Assembly: GCA_009885845.1 (NCBI GenBank)
Contig: VFJW01000007.1
Coordinates: forward strand, 1 to 64,000
Direction: 5' to 3'
DNA from: Geobacter sp.
GTDB taxonomy: Bacteria; Desulfobacterota; Desulfuromonadia; Geobacterales; Pseudopelobacteraceae
Length of the DNA stretch: 64,000 nt
Below the pieces are notes generated by a model. The model worked only from the letters and a program-made list of their open reading frames with translations, did no database searches and was not told the origin of the DNA. This document shows, piece after piece, positions 53,115 through 61,298 of the stretch; the first letter of the stretch is position 1; every line of letters starts with the position of its first letter. Both the position numbers and the translations under genes were made by a program.

Positions 53115-54354
53115 GTGGACTTACAAGAGTCTAGACGAACTCATCCGAACTGGTCAGATAGAACTTGGAAGAGGCAATATCATTTCCAAGCTCGACATTG
53201 ATGCCTGTCCGGGACCTTACCCTATTTATTCATCTTCAGCGCAACGTGACGGCAAGTTTGGTGAATTCGGAAAGTTCATGTTCGACGAAGAACTTATCTC
53301 ATGGTCTGTTGACGGTGGCGGGAATTTCTTTTATCGTCAACAGCATAAATTTTCAGTCACCAATGTATCTGGCTATTTACGTATTCGAACAAAGGAATTT
53401 AACTATCGATTTGTTTATTATGCGCTTGCTCTCCAGCATCGTTATATTACTTTCGACTATACTACTAAGGCGCATCCTAGTGTAATCCGCAAACTCTATT
53501 CAATCCCATCAATATTTGAACCGCAACAACGCCGAATCGCCGAAATACTTTCAACACTTGACGAAACAATTGTGCAGACCGAGGCAATAATTACGAAGAT
53601 GCAGCAGGTCAAGACGGGTTTGATGCACGACCTGTTCACCTGTGGTGTCACCCCTGACGGCCACCTCCGCCCCACCCGCGAGCAAGCCCCAACCCTCTAC
53701 AAAAACTCACTGCTTGGGTGGATTCCGAAGGAGTGGGAGGTCGAAAAACTGGGTGATATCTTGCGGAGATGCGGCGGTTATCTTCAAACTGGTCCTTTTG
53801 GAAGTCAGCTCCATGCTCATGAGTATCAGATCGAAGGTGTTCCAGTCGTGATGCCTCAAGACATCAACGATGGATTGATTGGCACAGAGCAGATCGCCCG
53901 GATTCACGAGGCACGTGCCAATGAATTGGCGCGACATCGAATGAGTCTTGGTGACGTAGTCATCGCCAGACGAGGTGATCTTTCTCGAGCGGCAGCAATC
54001 TCCGAGTCAGAACAGGGCTGGGTTTGCGGAACAGGGTGCTTCTTGTTGCGCTTAGGACAAAGCACCCTTACGGCAGACTTTGCGGCTCAAGTTTATCGGC
54101 AAGATTTTGTGCAGCGACAGATCGCTGGCAGGGCAGTCGGAACCACAATGCCGAGTTTGAACAATTCAGTCATGGCCGGTTTATTTTTCCCTTTTTGTGA
54201 TTTAGACGAGCAGTTGCGCATTGTCGAGCGATTGGAAGGAATGGAACAGAGTATTCAAGTTCTTGCCGAGGGCTTGCTCATAAACAGACAAATCAAACAC
54301 GGCCTCATGCATGATCTTCTGACCGGTTGTGTTCGAGTCAAGGAGACTTGTTAA
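53107..54354 (+). CDS. hsdS: Type I restriction specificity subunit HsdS
   Basis: A 415-residue specificity subunit with the usual two target-recognition domains (about 1-150 and 200-360), each followed by a helical spacer ([22 protein letters not shown] and a similar second spacer near 370-410). It defines the bipartite recognition sequence. The first half is AT-rich compared with hsdM, which suggests domain exchange. Its stop is directly followed by the ATG of the Sir2 gene. Confidence 0.92.
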   Translation: MSEWTYKSLDELIRTGQIELGRGNIISKLDIDACPGPYPIYSSSAQRDGKFGEFGKFMFDEELISWSVDGGGNFFYRQQHKFSVTNVSGYLRIRTKEFNYRFVYYALALQHRYITFDYTTKAHPSVIRKLYSIPSIFEPQQRRIAEILSTLDETIVQTEAIITKMQQVKTGLMHDLFTCGVTPDGHLRPTREQAPTLYKNSLLGWIPKEWEVEKLGDILRRCGGYLQTGPFGSQLHAHEYQIEGVPVVMPQDINDGLIGTEQIARIHEARANELARHRMSLGDVVIARRGDLSRAAAISESEQGWVCGTGCFLLRLGQSTLTADFAAQVYRQDFVQRQIAGRAVGTTMPSLNNSVMAGLFFPFCDLDEQLRIVERLEGMEQSIQVLAEGLLINRQIKHGLMHDLLTGCVRVKETC

Positions 54355-55269
54355 ATGTCAACAACATTCAACCCATCACCTGTGATTCCACCTGAAATTG
54401 AAAATGCCGCACAATCTGGTGAACTTGTTGTTTTTGTGGGAGCCGGAATATCGCGTCTAATTAAATGTCCGTCTTGGGATGGGTTTGCTGACCGAGTACT
54501 AGAACAACTTGTGCCAGAGGGAATTGACTACTACGAACTTTCTCAGATAAGGAGCATTTCTGATCCTAAAAAGCGTCTATCTATCGCAAAAATAGTGGCA
54601 CAAAAGAAGGGTATTAATATTGATTACAATTCTATTTTTGAAGTTACACTGAAACCAGATAATGTCTATGGTTATCTCAACGCCTTTAATTCATCATTCG
54701 TTACAACAAACTACGAGAAGTATTTAAAGCCATGTTCTCGTGAGAATGAACCAGAAGAAAACTGGAGATTTTACAAGCGCGAACATCTCCTTGGAGTGAA
54801 TCTCGATCGAAATGGAAATGTAGTACACTTGCATGGATGTTTGGACGCTCCCGACAGCATGGTGATCACTACAAGGGACTACTTGGATCATTATTCTAGT
54901 AAGGAAGTTGAAGTATTCCTGAAAGATCTCTTCAAGAGAAAGACGGTTTTATTCCTTGGATATGGCCTGGATGAGGTCGAAGTCCTCGAATACGTCCTGC
55001 GTCGTGGAGATGCGAGTAGAAAATCAGAGGGGGAGAGAGTGCGACGATACATTCTCCAGGGGTTCTTTAATGCAGAGATGGCCCTTTTTGACTTGTTTCA
55101 GGCCTATTATCAAGATTCATTTGCAACTAAGCTAATTGGATTTCCTAAGGATTATGGAGATTATGGTCACCAGGTAGAAATTCTCGCCTCATGGTCGAAG
55201 AAGCTGAAATTTGGAGGCATTTCCCTTGTCGATGAAGTTGCTGCTTTAGAGGATGAAATCCGTGGCTGA
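54355..55269 (+). CDS. SIR2-domain protein (defence-associated, NADase-type)
   Basis: A 304-residue Sir2-like protein. The NAD-binding loop VVFVGAGIS (Gly29-Ala30-Gly31), VTTNYEKYL, the catalytic histidine in HLHG (His160) and the FLGYGLDEVE motif are all present, so the NAD site looks intact. Such Sir2 domains in phage-defence systems deplete NAD+ on infection. The gene starts at the base after hsdS ends and overlaps the next gene by 17 bases, so the pair is probably one unit. It is AT-rich compared with hsdM and hsdR. Confidence 0.85.
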   Translation: MSTTFNPSPVIPPEIENAAQSGELVVFVGAGISRLIKCPSWDGFADRVLEQLVPEGIDYYELSQIRSISDPKKRLSIAKIVAQKKGINIDYNSIFEVTLKPDNVYGYLNAFNSSFVTTNYEKYLKPCSRENEPEENWRFYKREHLLGVNLDRNGNVVHLHGCLDAPDSMVITTRDYLDHYSSKEVEVFLKDLFKRKTVLFLGYGLDEVEVLEYVLRRGDASRKSEGERVRRYILQGFFNAEMALFDLFQAYYQDSFATKLIGFPKDYGDYGHQVEILASWSKKLKFGGISLVDEVAALEDEIRG

Positions 55270-58090
55270 GGAACTTACACCAAAACAGAAGAGTGCGATG
55301 CAGCGAGCTAAACAAAATCCTGATCTGCAGGGTATTTTGTTTCGAAAGGCTATTGGTGTGAACTGGTTCTCGGCATTTTTAGAAGCCGGATTCCTAAATC
55401 CTTCAGATATTCCACCTCCTGTGTCTGCAAAAGAGGAGGGATATGTAAGTATTCCGGCGTGGCCAATTACAGACTATCTTGTGGCAACGAGTGAAGAATT
55501 TAGAGATCCATTAAATGAGAGTTTTGCTTTCCAAACACTAGAATTTATCCGAGCTGCAACCATTTTTTCGAGGGAGCAAGGATTCGGCAATTATCGTGTT
55601 TGGTGGCAATTTTCTAAGATTATATGCAACATTTCGGGGCATTTAATAAGTTTGAAAGATATTGCCCTGATTGATACTTGGCTCGACGACCGCTTCGAGA
55701 GAGGGATAGTAGCGGAAACCCTTGGATGCAAATGGCTACTAATTCTTCTCAGTCTAAATGATGACCATAGCAGGGCACTTTCGATCAGCATCTTAGACGT
55801 CCTTTTCAAAATAAAGTTTGGTGGCGAGTCGGACGTTTCTTCGAGCAAGAAGAAGGCAACGTTACGCTTTGATAGCTGGTATGCGAAAAAAATAATTGAA
55901 AAAGTAGCTTGTAAGGCTGGATCGGTACTCGGAAGAGATGCAGTTCATATATTTCAAGTTCGACTAGAGACCATCTTGAACATGGATGATAATGATAAGT
56001 GGTCCTGTATATGGCGATCGGCTATTGAGAATCACGACCAAAATCATGGGGCTGATGATTCTGAAGATATTATCGTTGAAGCTTTTCGTGATTCTCTATT
56101 GGCATACATCGAAGCAGTGCCAAGCTCTTCTCTTGAATATGTTGAAGAGTTGCTGGGTAATAAATTCGAAACTATCAAACGTGTTGCAATTTACGCGATA
56201 GATCAGCAATTCCAATTCTTAAATAATTGTGCCGATCATGTTATCTCTAGAGAGTACTTTAATAACAGCAATTTCCGTCACGAGTTATGGCACTTCTTGA
56301 GAAATCATTATAAGGAACTCGGGCTGGTTCAAAAGAAATGTGTTTTGAGTATCGTCAATGATTTAATTGAAACTGATGAGAACGGCCAGACAAATGATGG
56401 TGCGACTGCATATCAACGGGCAATATGGTTTTCAGCAATTAAAGATATTGATGAAGAAACCGCCCAGTATTATCGCAACAATATTGAAATAGCAGGAGTC
56501 GAACCAAAGAATCCAGATTTTTCAAGCTATATGACCGTTAGCGATGTTGACTACAACTCCCCGATACCTATCGAGGAATTGCTGTCATTAGAAATTGATG
56601 ATCTCCTTAAACAGCTTTCAACGGTAAAGGATCAGGGTTCATTCAAAGAACCTAGTTTCAGGGGATTAGTAAAAGCCTTACAGCAGGCCATAAAAGCAGA
56701 ACCTCTTCGGTATCATGCGCTGTTGCATAAGTTCACAGCCACAGATCTGCCGTTTGTTAATTCGATTATCGAAGCATACCAGGAATTATGGGCAGAAAAG
56801 GCGCAGTTGCCTTGGGATGAAATATGGGATTCCTTGCTCAAATTCTGTCGAGACATCGTAAATCAGGATCGATTCTGGGTATCTGAAAATGCTAAGGAAC
56901 GAAGCTCATTTGTCGCCAACAGATACTGGGTTGTTGGTGCAATGGGACGCCTGATTGAGTCAGGAACCAAGTCAGATGATCATTCTTTCAACGAGAAATT
57001 ACTTGATGAGGCTGAAAATGTTCTATTAATACTCCTCGATAAGGAGAATGGCGAAGTGTTCAAGGTCGACACTGATGCCGTATCGTTAGCAATCAATAGC
57101 CCCCGGGGGCGCTGTATTGAGGCACTGATAAATTTGACTCTTCGTTCCTGTCGTTTGTCAGACAAGAAATTCGGAAACCATGTGGAAGCATGGAAACATT
57201 TTCAGCCTGTTTATGATGCTGAATTGATACGATCAGAAATTGGTGAGTATGAGTTTGCTACGCTTGTGAGTAATTACCTGCCAAATTTCATGTACATGTC
57301 AAATGATTGGGTTTTAGAGAATCTTGATAGGATCTTCGACCAGAGAATATATCAAAAATGGCTATGTGCAATGCAAGGGTACGCATATGTTGGTCGAGTC
57401 TACGAGGCAATTTACAAGCATCTTAATGAACAGGGGCACCTGATAAAAGCTCTTGATGACGAAAATATTAAAGGAAGGGTGAATGAAAAAATTATACAAA
57501 ACATCGCGGTTGCATACCTTAACAACTTTGAGACACTGGATGATGGGCTCATAAAACAAATAATCCAAAGAAGGCAGCAGTCAGAATTAAGCCACATGAT
57601 ATGGTTTTTTTGGACGTTGCGAAAAGATGGCGATGATAATACCAAGGCAAAAGTTTTTGCATTATGGCCGCTTTTCCTTGAAGTTATTGACACGAGCAAC
57701 CGCGAAGGTTGTTTGCTTGCATCGAAACTGTGTGATTGGGCTATATTTGTGGATGAAGTAACTGACGAAAACAAGAAGCTTATTCTTGCGGTGGCTCCAT
57801 TTGCGGAGGAGGGATATAACTCATATGATCTGCTTAGGAGTATTGCAAAAATCAGCGAACGGCAACCAATTGAGGCTTATGAGATATGGCTTCGACTTCT
57901 TGAAGGTGCGAAACCAGATTTTCCGGAGGAATCCATACGAGAAGCACTCACCAACTTTATACAGCTAGGGCATGACGGGCAACGAATGGCAAAACATATC
58001 GTTAGCGAGTACTTGAAAGGCGGTAATGAAAATCCTTTCCAGTGGCTAAGAGAGATAACTGCGGATGGTATAGATCGTTTAGCAGATTAG
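55253..58090 (+). CDS. Large helical protein of unknown function, partner of the SIR2 protein
   Basis: A 945-residue protein with no domain I recognise with confidence. It is predicted mainly alpha-helical (many amphipathic stretches such as EELLSLEIDDLLKQLSTVKD), without signal peptide or membrane segments, and has no clear nuclease or ATPase motif. It could be a HEAT-like scaffold or sensor. In some known systems a Sir2 domain is fused to a long uncharacterised region (DUF4020 is one I recall); here the two parts may be split. The GTG 9 bases after the ATG has better ribosome-site spacing and may be the true start. Confidence 0.85.
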   Translation: MKSVAEELTPKQKSAMQRAKQNPDLQGILFRKAIGVNWFSAFLEAGFLNPSDIPPPVSAKEEGYVSIPAWPITDYLVATSEEFRDPLNESFAFQTLEFIRAATIFSREQGFGNYRVWWQFSKIICNISGHLISLKDIALIDTWLDDRFERGIVAETLGCKWLLILLSLNDDHSRALSISILDVLFKIKFGGESDVSSSKKKATLRFDSWYAKKIIEKVACKAGSVLGRDAVHIFQVRLETILNMDDNDKWSCIWRSAIENHDQNHGADDSEDIIVEAFRDSLLAYIEAVPSSSLEYVEELLGNKFETIKRVAIYAIDQQFQFLNNCADHVISREYFNNSNFRHELWHFLRNHYKELGLVQKKCVLSIVNDLIETDENGQTNDGATAYQRAIWFSAIKDIDEETAQYYRNNIEIAGVEPKNPDFSSYMTVSDVDYNSPIPIEELLSLEIDDLLKQLSTVKDQGSFKEPSFRGLVKALQQAIKAEPLRYHALLHKFTATDLPFVNSIIEAYQELWAEKAQLPWDEIWDSLLKFCRDIVNQDRFWVSENAKERSSFVANRYWVVGAMGRLIESGTKSDDHSFNEKLLDEAENVLLILLDKENGEVFKVDTDAVSLAINSPRGRCIEALINLTLRSCRLSDKKFGNHVEAWKHFQPVYDAELIRSEIGEYEFATLVSNYLPNFMYMSNDWVLENLDRIFDQRIYQKWLCAMQGYAYVGRVYEAIYKHLNEQGHLIKALDDENIKGRVNEKIIQNIAVAYLNNFETLDDGLIKQIIQRRQQSELSHMIWFFWTLRKDGDDNTKAKVFALWPLFLEVIDTSNREGCLLASKLCDWAIFVDEVTDENKKLILAVAPFAEEGYNSYDLLRSIAKISERQPIEAYEIWLRLLEGAKPDFPEESIREALTNFIQLGHDGQRMAKHIVSEYLKGGNENPFQWLREITADGIDRLAD

Positions 58091-58135
58091 ATGCAACAGT
58101 GTATTAACATTTTATACTTTATTACGGAGTAGCCA

Positions 58136-59239
58136 ATGGAAAATCAAAATATTTCCTCTGAAATTTTGGAAAATGATTTTGACACTCAAGATGAGGATCT
58201 TTACGACGGTAAATTGCTTCCATTTTCACTACCTGAAGAGGTTGATATACGGGAAGATCATTTTACCGTATTTGAGCTAAACAGAAAGATGAAAGACGAT
58301 AAAATAGTATTAAATCCCGAATTTCAAAGAAATCTTGTTTGGAAACCTGAACAAAAGTGTAGGTTCATAGAATCAATACTTATGGGAATACCTCTACCGC
58401 CTTTTTACGTTTATCATGATCTTTCTGGAAAATATATCATGGTTGATGGGCTCCAAAGAAGCTCAACAATTGCAAGTTTTCTAAATGATGAATTTATGTT
58501 GGAAGAACTTAAAATATTGGTTGATTTGAATGGCTATAAATTTTCTAAGCTTAAATCACTACAAACACGCTTAGAGGACAAGAAGTTGCTGATCTACGTT
58601 ATAAAACCGTCAGTGCCAGGAGAGGTTTTATATGACATTTTCAATAGAATCAATACTGGTGGTACCCAACTGACTAGGCAAGAGATCCGAAACTGCATCT
58701 TCATTGGAAAATCCACTGCCTTGTTAAAGAAGGTTTCGGAAAAAGCATCCTTTATAAAAGCTATCGATGGTGGCATCTCGCCAACGCGAATGAAGGATAG
58801 AGAGGCAGTTTTGAGGTGCCTTGCTTTTATATTGTTATCGTATGATAACGATTACAAAAATGATATGGATGATTTTTTGGGTAGGGCTATGCGGATTTTA
58901 AATCAATTAACAGATTCTGAAATTTTAAACATAGAAGAGAACTTTGATAAAGTTATGACTCAAACTTACAAAGTATTTGGAAGGAGCGCTTTCAGGATTC
59001 CGACTGAAAATTCGCGAGGTCGCATCAACATTGCTCTTTTTGAAGTGGTCGCATATTTCTTCCACAAAAATAATATTAAATCAGAATCGGGTAAAACTGA
59101 GCGAATAAAAGAAAACCTTCGTCAGCTTTTGCAAGACGACAAGTTTGTAGATGCAATCCGGTTCTCAACTGGTGACAAAAAAAGGGTAATCAGGCGATTT
59201 ACAATGATCGAGCGACTAGGAGACATGAATGCTCAATAG
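58136..59239 (+). CDS. DUF262-domain protein (ParB/Srx-like, GmrS-type fold)
   Basis: A 367-residue DUF262 protein. It shows the family motifs VLNPEFQRNLVWKPEQKCRF, SILMGIPLPPFYVYHD and DGLQRSSTIASFL (Asp104, Arg108). DUF262 is the ParB/sulfiredoxin-like domain found in GmrSD enzymes that use nucleotide hydrolysis to attack modified DNA; the HNH partner domain (DUF1524) is missing here. A ggag site precedes the ATG. It overlaps the ATPase gene by 11 bases, which links them functionally. Confidence 0.9.
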   Translation: MENQNISSEILENDFDTQDEDLYDGKLLPFSLPEEVDIREDHFTVFELNRKMKDDKIVLNPEFQRNLVWKPEQKCRFIESILMGIPLPPFYVYHDLSGKYIMVDGLQRSSTIASFLNDEFMLEELKILVDLNGYKFSKLKSLQTRLEDKKLLIYVIKPSVPGEVLYDIFNRINTGGTQLTRQEIRNCIFIGKSTALLKKVSEKASFIKAIDGGISPTRMKDREAVLRCLAFILLSYDNDYKNDMDDFLGRAMRILNQLTDSEILNIEENFDKVMTQTYKVFGRSAFRIPTENSRGRINIALFEVVAYFFHKNNIKSESGKTERIKENLRQLLQDDKFVDAIRFSTGDKKRVIRRFTMIERLGDMNAQ

Positions 59240-60461
59240 AATAATATTAAAGAATTTAAAGTGCTTTCGAGAGGTGACATCGATTCCACTTTCTAAAATC
59301 AACCTTTTTACGGGCGTGAATGGTAAAGGCAAGTCAACGGCGATTCAATCATTGCTATTAATCAGGCAATCAGTAGAAATTAATAGAGTTACACAAAACG
59401 TGTATTTTAATGGGAATTGTGTTGAGCTTGGGACATTCAAAGACATCAAGAACGTAGATGTGCCAACAAAAGAACCGATCACCTTGACTTATGCTTTTAG
59501 TAGCGAGGAAGGTGAATTTAAAATCAGCTATAACCTTGCTTCTGATGAAGCGGATGATATGAGTGCCGCAATAACAAAGGTCTCAATAAAGGGTGTATTT
59601 AAAAACAAAGGCTTTGAAACTGTAATTTCGAAAAAACGTAAAAGCTACATTATTAAGCATAACGGTAAAGATCAGTTAATGCGGTGGTCAGATTTGTTAT
59701 TTAATAGAGAAGTTATCGGAAACGATCAGTACCTCAAGTTCATTAAGTCCCTGTTTAATCTAACGAAGATACATTATGTCTCAGCCGATCGATTGGGACC
59801 ACAGGATTTTTATATTAAGACAAATATATCTAGGTTTATAAATGTGGGGAATAGGGGGCAGTATACCGCAAATATTCTTGCATTTAAAAAAGATGACTTG
59901 GTTTCAGATGAATTGTGCTTAGAAGGATATCCAAAGTCTCTGCCCGACCAGACCGAGGGATGGCTCAGTACTATTTTGGGTGGCGGAAAAATTAGCGTCA
60001 GTACAACCGACGCTAGTATTGTTTTGGTTCAAATGAATTCAAATAGTGGTAAGCAGTTATTTAAACCAATGAATGTTGGATTTGGATACAGCTACATCCT
60101 TCCAATAATAGTCTCAGCTTTAATAGCTCAAAAAGATACTATTCTCATAATTGAAAACCCAGAAGCACATTTACATCCTCGTGCACAATCACAGCTTATA
60201 AAATTTTTAGCCCGAGTTGCATGTTCAGGGGTTCAAGTAGTTATAGAATCGCATAGCGACCATATTTTCAACGGTTTAAGAGTAGCTGTTGTCGATAAGG
60301 AGATTAATCTCCAGCATACTGATGTCAAGGTCACATATTTTACCGGGGGAGATCAATGTCTTGAAGAAATAGAAATTAAATCTGACGGTTCAGTTACAAA
60401 TTGGCCGGATGATTTCTTCGATCAGACCGATAAAGACTTCCGCATCATTTTTGGAATGTGA
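59229..60461 (+). CDS. SMC/RecF-like AAA ATPase with DUF3696-like C-terminus
   Basis: A 410-residue ABC-type ATPase of the OLD/RecF-like group. Walker A GVNGKGKS is at residues 29-36 and Walker B with switch is LIIENPEAHLHPRAQSQL, followed by VVIESHSDHIFNGLR. The C-terminal part ends TNWPDDFFDQTDKDF, as in DUF3696 proteins. No TOPRIM nuclease was noticed. It lies between the DUF262 gene and a gene of unknown function, with overlap or a 4-base gap, consistent with a three-component system in which this subunit senses or moves on DNA. Confidence 0.88.
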   Translation: MLNRIILKNLKCFREVTSIPLSKINLFTGVNGKGKSTAIQSLLLIRQSVEINRVTQNVYFNGNCVELGTFKDIKNVDVPTKEPITLTYAFSSEEGEFKISYNLASDEADDMSAAITKVSIKGVFKNKGFETVISKKRKSYIIKHNGKDQLMRWSDLLFNREVIGNDQYLKFIKSLFNLTKIHYVSADRLGPQDFYIKTNISRFINVGNRGQYTANILAFKKDDLVSDELCLEGYPKSLPDQTEGWLSTILGGGKISVSTTDASIVLVQMNSNSGKQLFKPMNVGFGYSYILPIIVSALIAQKDTILIIENPEAHLHPRAQSQLIKFLARVACSGVQVVIESHSDHIFNGLRVAVVDKEINLQHTDVKVTYFTGGDQCLEEIEIKSDGSVTNWPDDFFDQTDKDFRIIFGM

Positions 60462-60465
60462 TGAT

Positions 60466-61266
60466 ATGCATATTTTTATAAATGAACTGTCTTTAGACAA
60501 CCAGTTCCTCGCTATGGATGATTTTAAGACGTCATTGCGTGAAGTTTACACAATACTAGATGCTATAAATGCGATGAATATTGAAAAACACATTTTTCAT
60601 TCTGAGCTCCTTTGGTGCCAATCTGTCATGAATGGTGAATTGTTTAGCCAAGTTTTTAATAAGCTTCCTGATAAGTCACTACAAACAGCTTTTAATAACA
60701 TCTTAAAAAACAAGCTGAATTCGAAACCCTGGACTGCAACTAGAGTCCATCAATCCACGGATTCCTATAAATGTCGTAAAGTAAATGTCACGGATACTGG
60801 TATTGCAGAGGTAGCTGAGAGAAGCTATCGCGACGGTAGACGCAAATGCCTTTTAATTAATTTTTCACACTCACGTTTTTCAAGCAAGAAATTTAGAGTT
60901 TTAAAAGAAGGGGCTTTTAGAAAGTTCGTTGATGCAACTTCCACATGCGATGATTTTGGATTGTGGACTATTAATAATGGGTTGGCTACCCCGAGATATG
61001 ACACGACTTCAGTGAATCCTCCAAGAGATTATCACTCGGTTCTTTCTGATCCTATCCGATTTGCTAAAACCAACAAGCCACCAGTTCAAGGAAGAGCAGT
61101 TTATGAGGAGCTGTTGACTGGAAAGTTCTATTATGTTGATAACATGCATAGTGGCCAAAGTGCCCACCTGGAGATTTACGATTCTAATTCCAAACATGTC
61201 GGCGAGGCGACCCTAGATGGGAGACTTATTCCAGGGACTACTAAGAATAGGACGTTGAATGGTTGA
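60466..61266 (+). CDS. Unknown protein with colicin E3-like C-terminal segment
   Basis: A 266-residue protein. Residues 1-190 show no known domain (many Lys/Arg near 90-150). The last 55 residues, starting near GRAVYEELLTGKFYYVD, resemble the catalytic core of colicin E3-type ribosomal ribonucleases: Asp225 and His228 (DNMH), Glu236 in HLEIY after a 4-residue insert relative to E3, then KHVGEATLDGRLIPG, and Arg262. This is my pattern match, not a computed one. If right, it would be the toxic effector of the DUF262-ATPase set. The start was chosen downstream of the ATPase stop; an earlier in-frame ATG at 60409 overlaps it. Confidence 0.7.
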   Translation: MHIFINELSLDNQFLAMDDFKTSLREVYTILDAINAMNIEKHIFHSELLWCQSVMNGELFSQVFNKLPDKSLQTAFNNILKNKLNSKPWTATRVHQSTDSYKCRKVNVTDTGIAEVAERSYRDGRRKCLLINFSHSRFSSKKFRVLKEGAFRKFVDATSTCDDFGLWTINNGLATPRYDTTSVNPPRDYHSVLSDPIRFAKTNKPPVQGRAVYEELLTGKFYYVDNMHSGQSAHLEIYDSNSKHVGEATLDGRLIPGTTKNRTLNG

Positions 61267-61298
61267 TTTTTCGATTCTCTTCCAGCTTGGGGCGGAAA

